Origin: Cytidiella melzeri
Taxonomy: Eukaryota; Basidiomycota; Agaricomycetes; Polyporales; Irpicaceae
DNA length: 64,000 nt
Direction of reading: 5' to 3'
NCBI GenBank assembly: GCA_022592445.1
Contig: JABYQR010000119.1
Coordinates: 1-64,000 of the forward strand
The notes beneath the pieces were generated by a model. The model was not told where the DNA came from. It searched no databases and saw only the letters and a program-made list of their open reading frames with translations. The position numbers were made by a program, and so were the translations under genes. Shown here in pieces: positions 30,447 through 42,543 of the stretch; position 1 is the first letter of the stretch, and every line of letters starts with the position of its first letter.

Positions 30447-31062
30447 ATTGAATGCAGAATTTGGATATCCTTGTAGCATCACACATACCTGAAAATTAAG
30501 TCTGTAGTTGCACTTACAAGTGTAATATGCATTACCATTTGTGCCTGGCTTTGAGAAGACGGCAACAATTGTACCATCATACATCACCCAGCAATTCCGC
30601 CACGTTCTACGGAATCCTAAGTGCTTGTCCATCCACACCTTCTCCTTCTCTTTCCCCTCCAGCCTCAACCTTCAGACAAAGAGATTGTGAAGAGACTCAA
30701 TAGCATCAAAAGCAACATTATGTATACACCACCACTGTGCCCTCTGAAACCCCAGCAGTTCTTGCAATGTCCTCTACTGAAGCACCATTTCCACACCATC
30801 CCAAACAGTACAGTGTCACAGCTAGCTGCAGCTTCACTGGTGCCTACAAATTGTTGGAATTGTTGGTGAAAACAGGATGGTTGTTAATCAAGCTGAGGAT
30901 GGTGGAGTATGGTTAAGGAAGCGCAAGCAAAGCAAATTGATCACAATTGTTGCTGCGTTACATCTCTGTGACTACCAAGTACATTAAGCGCCCACCGGGC
31001 TCGTCACAACGCCGGCGCTGCAAGCTGCAAGCGGCGGCGCGGTGCCAACTCTGAACGACCCT

Positions 31063-32080
31063 AATGAGTTCCGGTATCAAAGGTAATGGATATGTGTTCT
31101 TCTTTGTCATAGTGTTCAAAATTTGGTAATCTTGTATGGGTGGCATTGAAGTGTCCCTTTTCTTAACAAAGAAGAACATAAAAGCCATTGGAAATTTTGA
31201 GGGTTGTAAGTACCCTTTCTGTAAGTGTTCCGTGATGGAGTTGTTGAGTTCAATCTGTTCCGGTTGTGACAGTGGGTCAACTTTACAGTTCTTTGTTTCT
31301 GCTCCTGGTACAAGGTCTATTGCGTGATCCCATTTCTTTTGTTCTGGTAGTCGTTCTGATGTGTGCTTCTCAAACACAAATCAGAATCCCAAGAATTCAG
31401 CTGGCACAATGTCTTCAATAGTTTGGTCGGGCTTCTCCTTGTGCTGTGCTTCGGCCACTTGTTGAGATACATTTTGTTTGACCCAGATGTAGATGAGATC
31501 TTTGCCTCCTGCTATTGCTCCGTCAATGGTCTCCTTGTGCCATAGATAGTCCTTGCCCTAATAGAGCGACTCTTCTTGCTCAGCTACCCATTCTGGAGTG
31601 ACCAAGATCTTTGAAGGTGTAATATAGTCTGCAGTGGGTGCAGTATCTGCAGGCATTTCCTTATGTATTGTGGGATAATTGTGGCCCCACACAATTTCTT
31701 CCGGGGGTTGGGCTATTGGTTCCATGATGTGGGCGGCGTCTGAAGAGAGCTTTTCTCCGGCGTATCTCAGGAATTCCTCAACTTTATCTACTACAGATGA
31801 AAATTTCTTTGTTGATGTGGTTTGTGTGGGCTCATTGATTGTTGTCAACTGTTGTGCAGGCGGCTGCATCTGGGTTGATAGCTTGAATGATCTTGATTGT
31901 GAGGGGATCTTGGCAATGGACCTTGTTGCCATCTTTGGATTGTATACATTTGGTCTTCCAGTCTATGGAGGGATTGTGCTTCTTTAACCAAGTCATTCCT
32001 AAGATGCCATCTAGTTCTTCCAAGTTTCTGATTGGCATGGACACCATTGGGAGATGTGTGGTGCTCTGAGCAGACTATAC
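31063..32080 (-). pseudogene. Gypsy-D protease C-terminus and RT N-terminus
   Basis: Minus strand from about 32060: PIRNLEELDGILGMTWLKKH and NPSIDWKTKCI (second half of the aspartic protease), a linker, then HTSERLPEQKKWDHAIDL, the EHLQKGYLQPSKFPMA entry and TYPLPLIPELI of RT. The catalytic DSG half of protease is missing: at about 32080 the sequence changes to an unrelated gene. Stops are few (for example at 31558). Continues downstream at 27271 after the PIF element. Confidence 0.75.
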
Positions 32081-33900
32081 GGTGAAGTTGAGTTGCGAGG
32101 GTTCCACCTGAGATGAAGATAACGAGACAGGTGCTCGAGAGGGTGAAGGCAGTGGTGATGGGATGTAAGGATTGTTTTGCATGAGAGACGCTCCTGTGTG
32201 GTTAAGTCCTGTTTCTGCGGTGTCTTGCACGGCATTCCCATTGTTGAGGATGTCTGCAGACAGGTAACTTATGTCGTACTCATGCTGAAATGAGTTGTAA
32301 ATACGCTGCTCAGCAGTAGTGTTGCACCACAAATATGGCAGGTCTCTGAACAGTACCTTCCTGCAGATGTCGACGTCTTGCTTGCGAGTCCAGATGTAAA
32401 TTGATGGACTGTCTCGACCTGGTAATGGTTGTGACTGTTGTGAAGCAATCTCTGCGAGCCTTGTGCGTCAATCTTCTTCACTCTCTGCAAGTGCCCATTT
32501 TCTCCGTATGTCTGCTTCTTGAGACACAAACTCCTCATAGGATTCCGCTGGTAACTGGCAACCTCTGTAAAGAAAGGCGTAAGATTGTAAGGTCAAGTTG
32601 GATGGGGTGTGTTCTTGTAGACGTGTAAGGCTTGTACTTCCATCAGCAGGTGTGTGCAAGTACAACACTGCATCCCCTCTTCTGTGATGTACTGTGACCT
32701 GGCTGTCCGTAGTACCGGTGGTTGTATTATCAACGAGGTGACTATAATAATCATTAATACGTAGTGATGAGCCGCAAAAGTCACAGTTGGAGGTATACAA
32801 AACCATCACAGCGTCCTGAACAATCCAAGCCCATTGATTGTCAGGTTGGAATTGTTGGTACAAAGTGCATGTGGCAGGTGATAATTCCGTGTTGATGGGT
32901 TTACTGGAGTACGCAAACCAAAGGGAGATGGAATTCCCAAGGGATACAATGTGGGGGATGTCACAATAGCATTGGCATTGCGCGTTAGGGTCAAATATCC
33001 TTGTAATGTCAACAAAAGCTCCAATTCGTGGAATAGACCAGTCACAGATCCATGAGGTTCTGAGCACGTTATACATTGCCAGCGGTATGGCGTGTTCATC
33101 CTGAGATATGTCCTCCCACACACGTGTACCAGTCACCTCTTCTTTCAGAGGGAGGTGCAACAGGAACACAAACCATTAGTATTACTCTTGCTGCGGTTGG
33201 CCAAGCAGCAGCATACTCAAATGACCAAGGATTGGGGTAGTCACAGTCTCAAGGTACGTGCTTGAAATACAGCAAAGAAGGAAACACTGCAGGCGCAGCA
33301 TAAGTTGCTCGAGAGCCTATCACTGCCATTGCTTAGCAGGCTTGAGTTGATACGACAGGCTTGGTGCCTGCCCTGCGACTTGCTCTACTTCTACAGCGAA
33401 GGGTAATATACAGCCGAGTACAGGGCCATTGTACTGCAGTTGAAGTGGGACAAATGAGAAGTAGAAATACAAATCATACGCAAATCTAGTTTGTAGTCCA
33501 TCAAATATGCTGCTAATCAAGTCGGTGACAAGGAGAGGCTCGGAAAGATAGTCGGTGTTTGGACTGGTGTGTATATTTGTACCCAGAGACCAGAATACGT
33601 GCAAATGCATTGACACGTTGGTTGAATGGCTGTCCGACGCCATGTATCTAGACGTGTGCTTAATATAGCTACTATATATCTGAATGATCATGTACCTCAC
33701 AGATATGTTAGAGATGTCTCCACAAACAATGGTGTCTTGTCCCTGGTAGTTTAAAGGAACATCACACACTGATTGTGCACACACCTTCTTTGCGCTGCAT
33801 ACAAATGCTCAGCACTTGTTGATATATAGAACGGCAAATGGTCTACTCACCTTGATGCAAGCAGTACAGGCTTCAATAACGAGGATCGCTGGCCAATTCC
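32081..33900 (-). pseudogene. Unrecognised multi-exon gene remnant, minus strand
   Basis: Read from about 33900: exon PAILVIEACTACIK with donor GTGAGTAGAC, exon AKKVCAQSVCDVPLNYQGQD ending near 33700, a short exon (GVGQPFNQRVNAFARILV) and an exon with YFSFVPLQLQYNGPVLGCIL. A long open segment follows (33169-32468), with several CxC pairs and an acidic C-terminal region. Introns are 50-70 nt with good splice sites, which supports real coding. I do not recognise the family; it may be a captured host gene or part of another transposon. Its 3' end is fused to Gypsy-D protease at about 32080. Confidence 0.45.
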
Positions 33901-34539
33901 CTTGGATACTGTGGTTTGGGTGAGTGTTTGTTATGTGAGTACACTTCGTAAGTTAGACGCACCAAGTAAGCCCCCGATTATGCAGCCAACACAGTCTTCC
34001 AATGTTGTGACTTTGTAATTCAATCGATTTCTGCACCTCGTGAGTTTGTCTGGGTTTGCAGATTTGAGGTCGTACAATATTGCCAACAACAGGGTAAACT
34101 ACCCCGTCGTTGAAATACGGTGAGAGAGGTAGTGAAGTTGGGCGAGGAGAGGTGTACTGTGAGATACCGCAAGTTGGTCAGCATGCTGATCTGATTGCTT
34201 CACAGGTCGGCCTGAGCTTGCAGTCTGGTGTTAAGGTTAGGCACCATCAGTGAAAGTTTGACTTGTGGTTCTTGCCCTCTCTCTAGCTCTCTCCATCTCC
34301 CGCATTCTCGGTCTGCCATTGGCCTCAGAAGCTGCTTCAGTGATCGGACATGTTATTTATCATACCGAAGCTGTTCTTTGTGTATCATTGTGGTTCACGA
34401 CGCGATACAATCCCACCTGCTGGAGGCACACCAGAGACACTTGCAGCATTAGAGCATAGCGTTTCTTGGACTGAGGTAAGGTGCATCTTGAATTAGGTGT
34501 ATTTTTTGACTGGTTAGTTTGTTATATATAGCACAGCTT
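33901..34539. other. No clear gene
   Basis: Possible 5' end of the minus-strand gene and 5' flank of the plus-strand transposase remnant. Short ORFs at 34228-34459 overlap in two frames and are not convincing. Confidence 0.3.
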
Positions 34540-36130
34540 TGTTGTAAGCAATCAACAAATGCTATGTCCTGTGGCTACCTTCAAGGTTCCCTTTGACAAA
34601 TTGTATGGGTCATATCCTGAACATGTCCAGCTGTTCTCTGGTATGCCTCAATAAACCCACTTAGTGACTTTGTCACTTAACTTAGTTTGCACAGACGAGT
34701 CTCGGAAATACAGCAAAAAATGCCAAATCCCATTCAACAACTTGCCAAGAGCAGGATATGCTACGCTGGCCCAGTCATCATGTTCATTCATGATGCCTCA
34801 GACAATATTTCAATGCAGTGGGACAAGCATCACGTTGTCTATGCCTCTAACACAAACTTGCCATGGGAAATGATAGAAAAGGGATTCTCGGTCAAGTTCC
34901 TCTCATCATCACCACATGCATCTACAGGAGAGCTTGCAAAGGCTGTCTGTGACTTAATAAAGTAAGTACAGTCTCAGGTTCTGCCGCAGAAAGATTTCTT
35001 GAATAATTCAGCAGCTCAATGGTGGCAATGCTTGGGACTGCAAGTATGACAAAAAGGTTTTGTTGCTTCCATATGCTTTTTTGCTGGCAACAATCCAATG
35101 CAAGCAGAGGAATGCCGTCACAACAGGCTTAGTTGTAATCTCCTTTGCCAAATTTGCAAATGTCGTGTTACCAAAGCTCATAAAGCTTGAGAAGAAGGCT
35201 TTCTTGGGCTATTATCTGTATGTTGCATTTTATTGTCTTCTTCAGAAGTCAAGCTTGGGAGCCTGATTTTTGGTCACTGGAGGAAGGCCCACTTTGAACA
35301 CTACATGAAACAGAAACAGAAATATGATGACAGCTCAGCATGTCTGCTCTCCCTGAAGCTCAGAGCACGGTTCACAGTGCACCAATGATTAGGTTACTGG
35401 TGTTTGGGACTTAGGACTTCAAGGCATCATTCATACTTTGATTGAGATGGGTAAACAGCTTCGGACATTCCGTGGATGACTGGATTAACCCATTGCTTGG
35501 ACTAGCTGGTCAGTTTCCACAATACCATTGATCTCATGCATGATTCAAGGAGTTGTTAACATTCACATGGATACACCTACTGAAATACTACACGCAGTGC
35601 TGCTAGGTGTTGTCAAGTACTTCTGGCGCCACACTGTTCATATCGTCGAAAAAACAAAGTGGCCTGCTTCACTAGAAGCACAAATGGAGTCACTTGCGGT
35701 GCATGGCCTCAATCTTCCTGTGTTTATTGCAGCATACATCTGCCATTATTGTGGGGGTTTTATTGGAAAGTATTTCCCAATCCATTGCTCATGTCCTAGT
35801 TCCTCAGGACGTACTTGATGGATAGAATGTGATTGGAGCACTGGTTGTTCTTCTCTTGCACACAAGTATTGAGGACTGAGAAGTATACTTGGAATGTTCA
35901 TGTTATTTTATAGTGTTGCACTATCTCATTGCTGCTGTAGGCGCTTCAACCACGTATTCCGGCTTTCATGCATCCACAGCAATCGGCAATCACCCAGTCA
36001 CAACTACTGTAAGACCTTTGCTGCACAGTACGCTGTCAAGCATGTGGCCCTTGATGGATCTTGGTATGATGCTGAGAAGAAGACTTAGCAGTCTGCAGGT
36101 CATGGAGTCTGAGATTACATGATGGATCAT
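34540..36130 (+). pseudogene. Plavaka/CACTA-like basidiomycete transposase gene remnant
   Basis: Recognisable blocks in order are VPFDKLYGSYPEHVQLFSG (34579 on), the GPVIMFIHDASDN/MQWDKHHVVY block (34770-34850), LPWEMIEKGFSVKFLSSSP, the short LLLPYAFLLA (35060), HMDTPTEILHAVLLGVVKYF (35560-35620), KYFPIHC and finally FNHVFRLSCIHSNRQSPSH (about 35950). The TPxEILHxxLLGxVKYFW and IxSNRQxPS signatures are ones I associate with large transposases of Agaricomycetes placed in the Plavaka/KDZ or CACTA groups. Frames change many times and stops occur, so the gene is dead. No terminal repeats were identified. Confidence 0.5.
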
Positions 36131-39068
36131 TCAGAAGGGAAAGCACACTGGGTTTTAAAGAAACCAAGCCTGTTATTTCTGCTATGATTCCGAAGATGCT
36201 ACAATATCCCTGTGACTATACTGATAATTATGCTCGGATCTGCACGACTGGCCAAGTTGCAGCAGAGACATTCCATGTTTTTTACATGGGCACAAACATA
36301 CTCCTTAATGGTCACTAGCAGCTCACCGTCAACTCAACTTGCTGCACATGAACTGGACACACAACACCATTTCAAGGTTGAGTCTATGACTCTCATCAAT
36401 GGCAATAAATCTATCACTGGGAAAGATATTCTCGTTGAGTATGGTGATAATCAAATGAGCTAGCTTAGTTTTGATAGATGTTTCACTCTCATTGAATCTT
36501 CTTCTGCTCTTAATACCTGTTTGCATGTGTTATTGAAATGTGGGTGGTGCCACTGGAGAGTGTCCCCCAAGTTTGTCACATTTCTGTTCAGCTGTTCATG
36601 CCCGTCTCACGCTCCAGAAATGTTAAACTAAACTGTACGGCTGTATGTGCTCAGTCAGGCATGATCCCCAGCACAATTGCATAGACTTGGACTCCTAATC
36701 CATAGGAGTGACATTGCATCTTACTCAGCAAGAACACACCCTCACCAAGCATCATACCAAACAAATTACTTAGCATGCAGAGACACCTCATTTCTTACTC
36801 AAGATCTACTCAAATCACCACCACAAGCAGATTGCTAAAGCTCTTTCTTCATTGCTATGACGTGCTAGGCCAGTGATTCCTGATACAGCAATTTTAGAAG
36901 TGCACAAAGAGCTATGAAGCACATGGAAGCTGAACAATCTGCATTGAAAGCTGCACTTCCGCCTTACAGCACTGCAAGAGTCAAAACACCAATCACTGGG
37001 AGAGATCTCACTCCAGCCCTGTTCAGTGTGTCTAATGTAATGACACAACCTTTACCAGGTACATATACTGTTCTGTGCACTCTCTTGATGGACAAAAGGA
37101 GAGATAAGCTCCAGTGCATGAAGGATATACACATACACACACTAATGTTCACTTTTATCACATGCAAACAGCAGGGTTGCGACTGCACAACCATTTGAAG
37201 CACCTCAACAAAGGTCAGTCAAACAAGGAGCACAAGGTAACAGAAATGGATGTGAGTTTCAGATCCTGCAATTATGGTGCATATCCTCATTTCTGCGGGC
37301 AAAAGCAAGCAGGCAAAGTTTTGCAGGCTAATTCAATTGTTTCCAGCTCTCAATCTCAATGTCACGAAGCAACACTGGTGCTGCATGTGCTGATTCACAG
37401 TGGCAGCGTTCATTTTCTTAGCCAGCAGCAGGTCCTCACATCTCTGAGTCTGGGCCACCCTTTCCACCTTAATTCACACCGCCACCATTCCTTCCACCAT
37501 TCTCCCCAAACATGCAAACTTCATTTCCGCCACTGCACCCATCACACACTGTTGCAGATTGCTGTCTGTCACACCTTTCCGTGCCTCCTCAATCCGTGAC
37601 TTGTTTCTCTTGCTGGACCTGCACGGCACCATTTGGGCCTGGAAATGACTCTTCAAACATGTAGACCTTTTCAGCCCGACTCTAACCAACAGAGAATCAG
37701 AACCGCTGTTCTCCTCAAGGCGCAGCTCCTGGCAAAGAGCGACAAAACTCTGCTCTCAAAGGTGTACAAGGGACGCAATGCAGCAATTGCTGGTATATCA
37801 ACTCTGTGGCTTATCCGTTCACAGGCCCATGTCACTGACCAAGTCTTCGTGTGCATTACTTGCCCGTCCGTCCCCGCTTACTTGAAGAATGTTGTCAACA
37901 ACATCATGGTAAGTCCCTTTGGCTACATAATGATGGGCCATATGCCAACTATCATCTACAGAACTTTATCAAGGATTCGCCCAGTGGTCCAAGCTATCCC
38001 AGGCGACTTTACACTCCATGGAGAAGTAGAGGACAATTTGTACCATTGCCAGCAATGCCATGACTTGTCACCGGTCTGACATCAAGGCCGAGGTAAGTTT
38101 CTCGTTCAAACCTCAATTCTTACAATGTGCTGATTTGTCGACTTCATACCGTAGATTGCCGCTTCACTCATCTCAAGCGCGGACAAGAACAAGCCTTGCA
38201 TAGGAGGTCAGGGCATCATGGCCCTGGTAAGTGAGATTGTGCCCATGTATGTCAGCACAGACTGCTCGCATTACGTTTGCTTCGTGTTCCTGGTAAGTGC
38301 TCAGCTCTCAAACATCATATTGCGCTCATTTCACCTAGCAGCACCAGTGCTATACCAAGCACCGTGAGCTTCAAGCAAACACCTCTGCCGAAGGCGCAAG
38401 CAGTGCTTCCAGGTCTTCAAAGAATGACAACAGCTATTGGAAGTACGTCAACGACGAGCTCCAAAAAGCAACTGTCCAGATCAAGGCGGAGTGAACCTCG
38501 GATGCTCAAGCTGCCACCATGCTGAAGAAGTAAGTTCTCACCTAATGTCTGTCGTGTGGCACAATGCTAACATCACTCTAGGTACTTCAACCACTGTTTC
38601 AAGGCCAATTTGTGCATGTTTGCCATCCACAATGGAGCACTCCCGACTGGTCTCACTGACCTGTTACCTATCCAGCAGGCCATCCAGAAGTTCATGGCCT
38701 GTGCCGTGGTTTGATGTGGTTGCCTCCACTGTCGTGCTCTGTGTCACGGTTGCCTTTGCTGTTGTGTTTGCCCTTGTTTTTGCTTGTCCAATACTGTTGT
38801 TTCCCCGTTCTTGTATGCTGTCATTTACACCATTGTCGTAGTCTTTTGACAGCCTAGTATCATTGCATCTTATCAGAAACCACCTGTCTGATTGTAAAAA
38901 AATCGATACATTAAACACCTGGTGCACACTGCAAGAGTACATTAGGCTGTGTGCTAGCTACAAATGTACATGCCTTGTTGTTACACTGTTGGTATATTAT
39001 ACAAAGGTAATTCCAAATCACAATCTTACCCAGATATTGGTGTGCTATCCACAGATTATATCAAATGG
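36131..39068 (+). other. Unassigned region with possible spliced plus-strand exons
   Basis: From 37633 to about 38500 a set of open segments is joined by good GT-AG signals: donor GTAAGTTT near 38094 with acceptor CCGTAG near 38155, and donor GTAAGTGAG near 38227 with acceptor CACCTAG near 38340. Together they give IAASLISSADKNKPCIGGQG and NSYWKYVNDELQKATVQIKA with a stop near 38492. The family is not recognised. 36131-37600 contains only short ORFs. A hydrophobic ORF near 38700-38840 has little support. Confidence 0.3.
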
Positions 39069-39197
39069 TGAAACACTAACAACCACCCTGGACACAAAAG
39101 GGGCCAGGAACAAGCACACCAGACCTCTTAGAGGTGATCACGTGAACGAGTTGTGTGGGGCTGTGTGTAAAATGTGCGAGTGGGTCGAAGAGTCCTA
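39069..39197 (-). repeat. LTR-X copy 3, 3' end (minus strand)
   Basis: The reverse complement of the LTR-X 3' end: TGAAACACTAACAACCACCC at the left, the GGTGATCACGTGA box, and a break at the TA of the mariner insertion (39196-39197). The rest of the copy continues at 42544. Confidence 0.8.
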
Positions 39198-39356
39198 CAG
39201 CCATCCCAATAACGATAGACCGCGACCGGACACCGTGCGCAGAACATTGGTGGCGCAGGTGGCGCAGGGAGCGCCCAGGACCCCGACATACTCAGTCGAT
39301 TTTTGTCTTCACAACTTCTACCAGCATTCTTCAACATTTTGCCAGGTCGTTACTAT

Positions 39357-40552
39357 GCCTGGAAATCGACGCCATATTCCACCAGAACATAAAGAGCTTG
39401 TCATCACTATGGCTGCAACCCTCAGTGTCAGAAGTATTGCCCACGCAACTGGGATCAGTGAACGCACCGTGCGCCGTATTCTGCAGACTTGGAGGGAGAC
39501 TGGCGAGGTTTGCCAACGACCATATGTAGACGGGCGGCCCCGACTGCTCAGTATGTTCAATTTTCTGGTATGTTGTATGGTCTTGAAGCTAGGTTACAAT
39601 GCTGACAGGCACACTGTTGCGAGGTTCTTGAGAGCCTCATCTCTCGGACACCTGATATTTATCTAGCAGAGCTGCGAGATGCCTTATTAAATATCAGAGG
39701 GATCGATGTCTGCGAACAGACAATTGCTAATGCACTACTACGGAGACGTTATTCCCGGAAAAAGGTACGCCTTTCTTTTTCATGAAAGAACCACCCTCAG
39801 CTGAAGCCATCTTGACACAGACGTCACGCGATGCTGCTGAACGTGATGAGCAGAAGCGTACAGCGTATCAGCGACATATTGGAGATAACTATCGGGCAGA
39901 CCAGCTCGTCTTCCTTGATGAGTTGCACTGTAACCGGCATACCTCTCGGCGCACTATGGCGTGGGCATGAATTGGTTGTCGAGCTCGTAGGCAGGACGTC
40001 TTCATTAGGGGTGTCAAGTGAGCCTTTGTTATTGTCTTTCCATTCCTTTCTCATGCTCTAGGCTAGGTATTCTGTCCTTCCCGCTATCTCGCTGGATGGA
40101 TTTCTTCATTTGGACGTCCTGACGGGGTCGTGGAATGGTCGCGCGATCCTCAAGTATGTCAATACCTTGCTGGGCAACATGAATCCCTTTCCAGAGAAAA
40201 ACTCGGTCATTGTGATGGATAATGCTTCCCCACATCATGTAGGTGGACTACGAGAGCTGATTGAAGCTCGGTCCGTATTTTCCGTAGAACAATCATGGTG
40301 CGGACTGACCTGATGATTATTAGTGGTATGAGATTAGTATACCTTTTGCCATACTCGCCTGACTTCAACCCTATTGAAGAAGGTTTTTCTGCCATGAAGA
40401 GTTGGATTCAAGCAAATCGTGACTACATTTTTGGTGAGGTCACGTCGCGCGATGCCTTCAACCCACATCATATCATATGGAATGCTGTTTTTGCAACTAT
40501 GACTACTGAGAATATCACTGGGTGGTATTGTGATAGCGGTTACATTGCATAG
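39357..40552 (+). pseudogene. Tc1/mariner DD34E transposase, spliced, one internal stop
   Basis: The N-terminal helix-turn-helix domain (IAHATGISERTVRRILQTWR) is followed by TPDIYLAELRDALL and QTIANALLRRRYSRKK. An intron at 39765-39820 follows, then QLVFLDELHCN with the first catalytic Asp, an intron near 40011-40062, VIVMDNASPHH with the second Asp, an intron near 40280-40323, and LPYSPDFNPIEEGF with the Glu. Counting across the last splice gives 34 residues between second Asp and Glu. The TGA at 39968 in TMAWA-stop-IG and an unclear joint near 39551-39610 make this copy probably inactive. Confidence 0.85.
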
Positions 40553-40692
40553 AGATCAATGCAAATCTATGGCCTGTACAGAACTACGAGCAGTACAATT
40601 GAAAATACATAACTATACATAGTGATACATTATGGGACAAAGTTGATGGATTTTCTCTGAGTAAGCTGTCAGTAAATGTGACAAAAAGAAAC

Positions 40693-42215
40693 TTATATCT
40701 CAACAGAGTACGTGCGGTAGCTTTTCTCTTGAGCTGGTGGAGTTGCTGGCCGACGAGCCTTGCGCTTCCTCATCATCCTTGCGGCATGCTCCAGAAACAG
40801 CCTAACCGCCCCGTCTGCCATCCCAACCTTCTCCCGTAAATACCTCTCGTCAAAAGTGGCTGCACTGCGCACATAGCAAATGCCGCGATCTGTCAGAGGT
40901 TGAGCATATTGCGGGAAGTCAAGTGCTGGATATTTGTGGTCAAGAGCTGTAAGAAGCACAGCAATGGTGAGCGTGTCGGCTTGAGGCTCATAATTGTCAT
41001 CAGATTCATCTGACTCCATTGCTTTCAAAAACGGAGGTGTGGCCGGAGTTACCGGAAGCTGTATCGTCTGTTGCTGCGCCAGAAGCAACTCCTTGCATGA
41101 GGATCCTGATGGACGGAATTGACGGTGAGCTAGCCTGAGTGCTGGTGCTGCTGGTGTAGTGGGCACGGAAGCGTCGTAACTTGAGTTTCTTTGTCTTGGA
41201 CTGCTGCCTTTCGAGGGAGTATTCTTACCAACTTGGTCCAAGCTCTCACCATTGGTAAACTTTCACATAGTGAGTCAATGCTAGCAAAGCATATCTGAAA
41301 AACACTCACAGATTGCCTGGCCCATAAGGTAAGGTCATGAATGGTCAATGCGACATGTTCGCCATCACCCTCCACCATGCACCACCTTGGGTTTTGCCCC
41401 CTGCTGTGCTGCGCCCAATGGAGTCGAGTCTTGAGAAGTTCAAACCGTTCATCAAGAGGGTCGTCTTGTGGCTTGTTCTCTTTAGCTGCAGCATTGATCT
41501 TTTTCTGCAGGCGGGTGGACTTGGTTGCAGGTTCCTTGTGATAATGTTAAGTTGACCTAATATTTTCACTGTTGGAAGGGTTGAGCTCACTAAATTGATG
41601 ATCTCCATTTCAGGTGTCCGACTTCAAGCACGAATAAGCCGGTCCCTCAAGGTACATAGCGCCTCTTGCATGTGGGAAACCGTTTGAAGCTCCTTTGCAG
41701 GACCACGATCGACCGAGATTCTGTAGGCCAGCTTTGTAGACAGGGAGACGTCCATATGTGCTTGAATACGGTCAAGCACATCCTGTGGCTCAATGTCTAA
41801 AGGCAGCTTGAGAAGGCGCTGTTGGTTCGGAAGACCAGCATTTGTTGTGTTGAGGGAAACAAGGATGCGTAAGCAGCTCCGATTAACCTCTGCATAACGG
41901 TGAGTACCAAGATAGTAAATTTGAGCATGTCAACTTACTTGATGTGCCTTGAAGACCTTGAGAAGTAGCCTGACACCCAATTCCACTGTTGACATTTGCT
42001 CGAGCTGTAGGACTGGGTGTCAATAGAGGCTCTGAAGTTCGCTGAGAGCTAAAGCTGAAACGAGGAGAGTTGTCGCCAAGATGCTGATACATGCTACAAA
42101 ACGCCAGCTGATTGGGTGTTGGAGGGAGTGGGGTTGCCGTGCCAAATGCGTAGGCAGCACTCTGAGTACCAGCAGGGTTGAAAAGGCAAGAAAAGTTGTC
42201 CGCAGAGTACATCAT
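40693..42215 (-). CDS. Second gene of the mariner element, antisense, unknown function
   Basis: Likely exons on the minus strand: 42215 to about 41942 (starts MMYSADNFSCLFNP, ends at a GTAAGT donor); about 41890-41640 (VNRSCLRILVSLNTTNAG, LDRIQAHMDVSLSTKLAYRI); about 41560-41310 (RLQKKINAAAKENKPQDDPL, RWCMVEGDGEHVALTIHDLT, donor GTGAGT); and 41241-40693 with its stop. The last exon is Ser/Pro-rich and acidic and ends in a compact helical domain (YPALDFPQYAQPLTDRGI, LREKVGMADGAVRLF) that resembles a SAM-like fold, then a basic tail. It shares the element with the transposase but runs towards it. DNA or chromatin binding is plausible but unproven. Confidence 0.5.
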
Positions 42216-42543
42216 TATTCTGTGAGAGTGGTGGGTGTTGCTTGAGGTATATATAGTGGTGAGCCTGCGTCAAGCCAGGCTATTTCTGTCTCCTCAATAA
42301 TTCATGCCCCAAACTCCTTCGCTAATTGTTGCCTGGAGGCTCCACCGTATAAAGGAGGGGCGTAATTTTTTTCATTCAAAAATACTAACTACCCGACTGA
42401 TGAAAGAAACGGCGGGGCTGGTGATGTTTTGCAGTTGCCACCTACTTTGCGCTCTTGAGTGTGCTGGGGTCCTGGGCGCCACCTGTGCCACCAATGTTCT
42501 GCACACGGTGTCCGGTCGCGGTCTATCGTTATTGGGCTGGCTG

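Larger units (their letters stand above)
28700..30880 (-). pseudogene. PIF/Harbinger DDE transposase, split by two solo LTRs
   Basis: Minus-strand order: a helix-turn-helix part (ASVEDIARTAGVSEGTVVVY near 30750), WRNCWVMYDGT with the first catalytic Asp (about 30580), then CNYRLNFQ at a GTATGT donor. The 50-nt intron contains solo LTR-A. Next come RVVDYLHGLVGSGHNASAFE across solo LTR-B and the FAWTDSANP block (about 29060), the place of the last acidic residue. The usual HD of GSxHD is HN and DSAYP is DSANP, so catalysis is probably lost. It would cut and paste the element. Confidence 0.8.
27272..31062 (-). mobile_element. PIF/Harbinger DNA transposon inserted in Gypsy-D RT
   Basis: Imperfect terminal inverted repeats (AGGGTTGTTCAGAGTTGG at the left; AGGGTCGTTCAGAGTTGG read inwards from the right) are flanked by the 3-bp target duplication AAT (27269-27271 and 31063-31065). 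Excising it with one AAT rejoins PLIPELI to DKIKGAK of the Gypsy-D RT. A 3-bp duplication and two genes (DDE nuclease and helper protein) are features of the PIF/Harbinger superfamily. The element is 3.8 kb with two nested solo LTRs and about 2.6 kb without them. Confidence 0.85.
39198..42543 (+). mobile_element. Tc1/mariner transposon with two genes, inserted in LTR-X copy 3
   Basis: Inverted repeats read inwards as CAGCCATCCCAATAACGATA (left) and CAGCCAGCCCAATAACGATA (right) and stay similar for about 85 bp. Each end is flanked by TA (39196-39197 and 42544-42545). Removal restores the LTR-X sequence GAGTCC-TA-AGCTTTG seen in the other copies. The 3.35-kb length exceeds the usual 1.3-2.4 kb because of a second, antisense gene. 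Confidence 0.92.
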
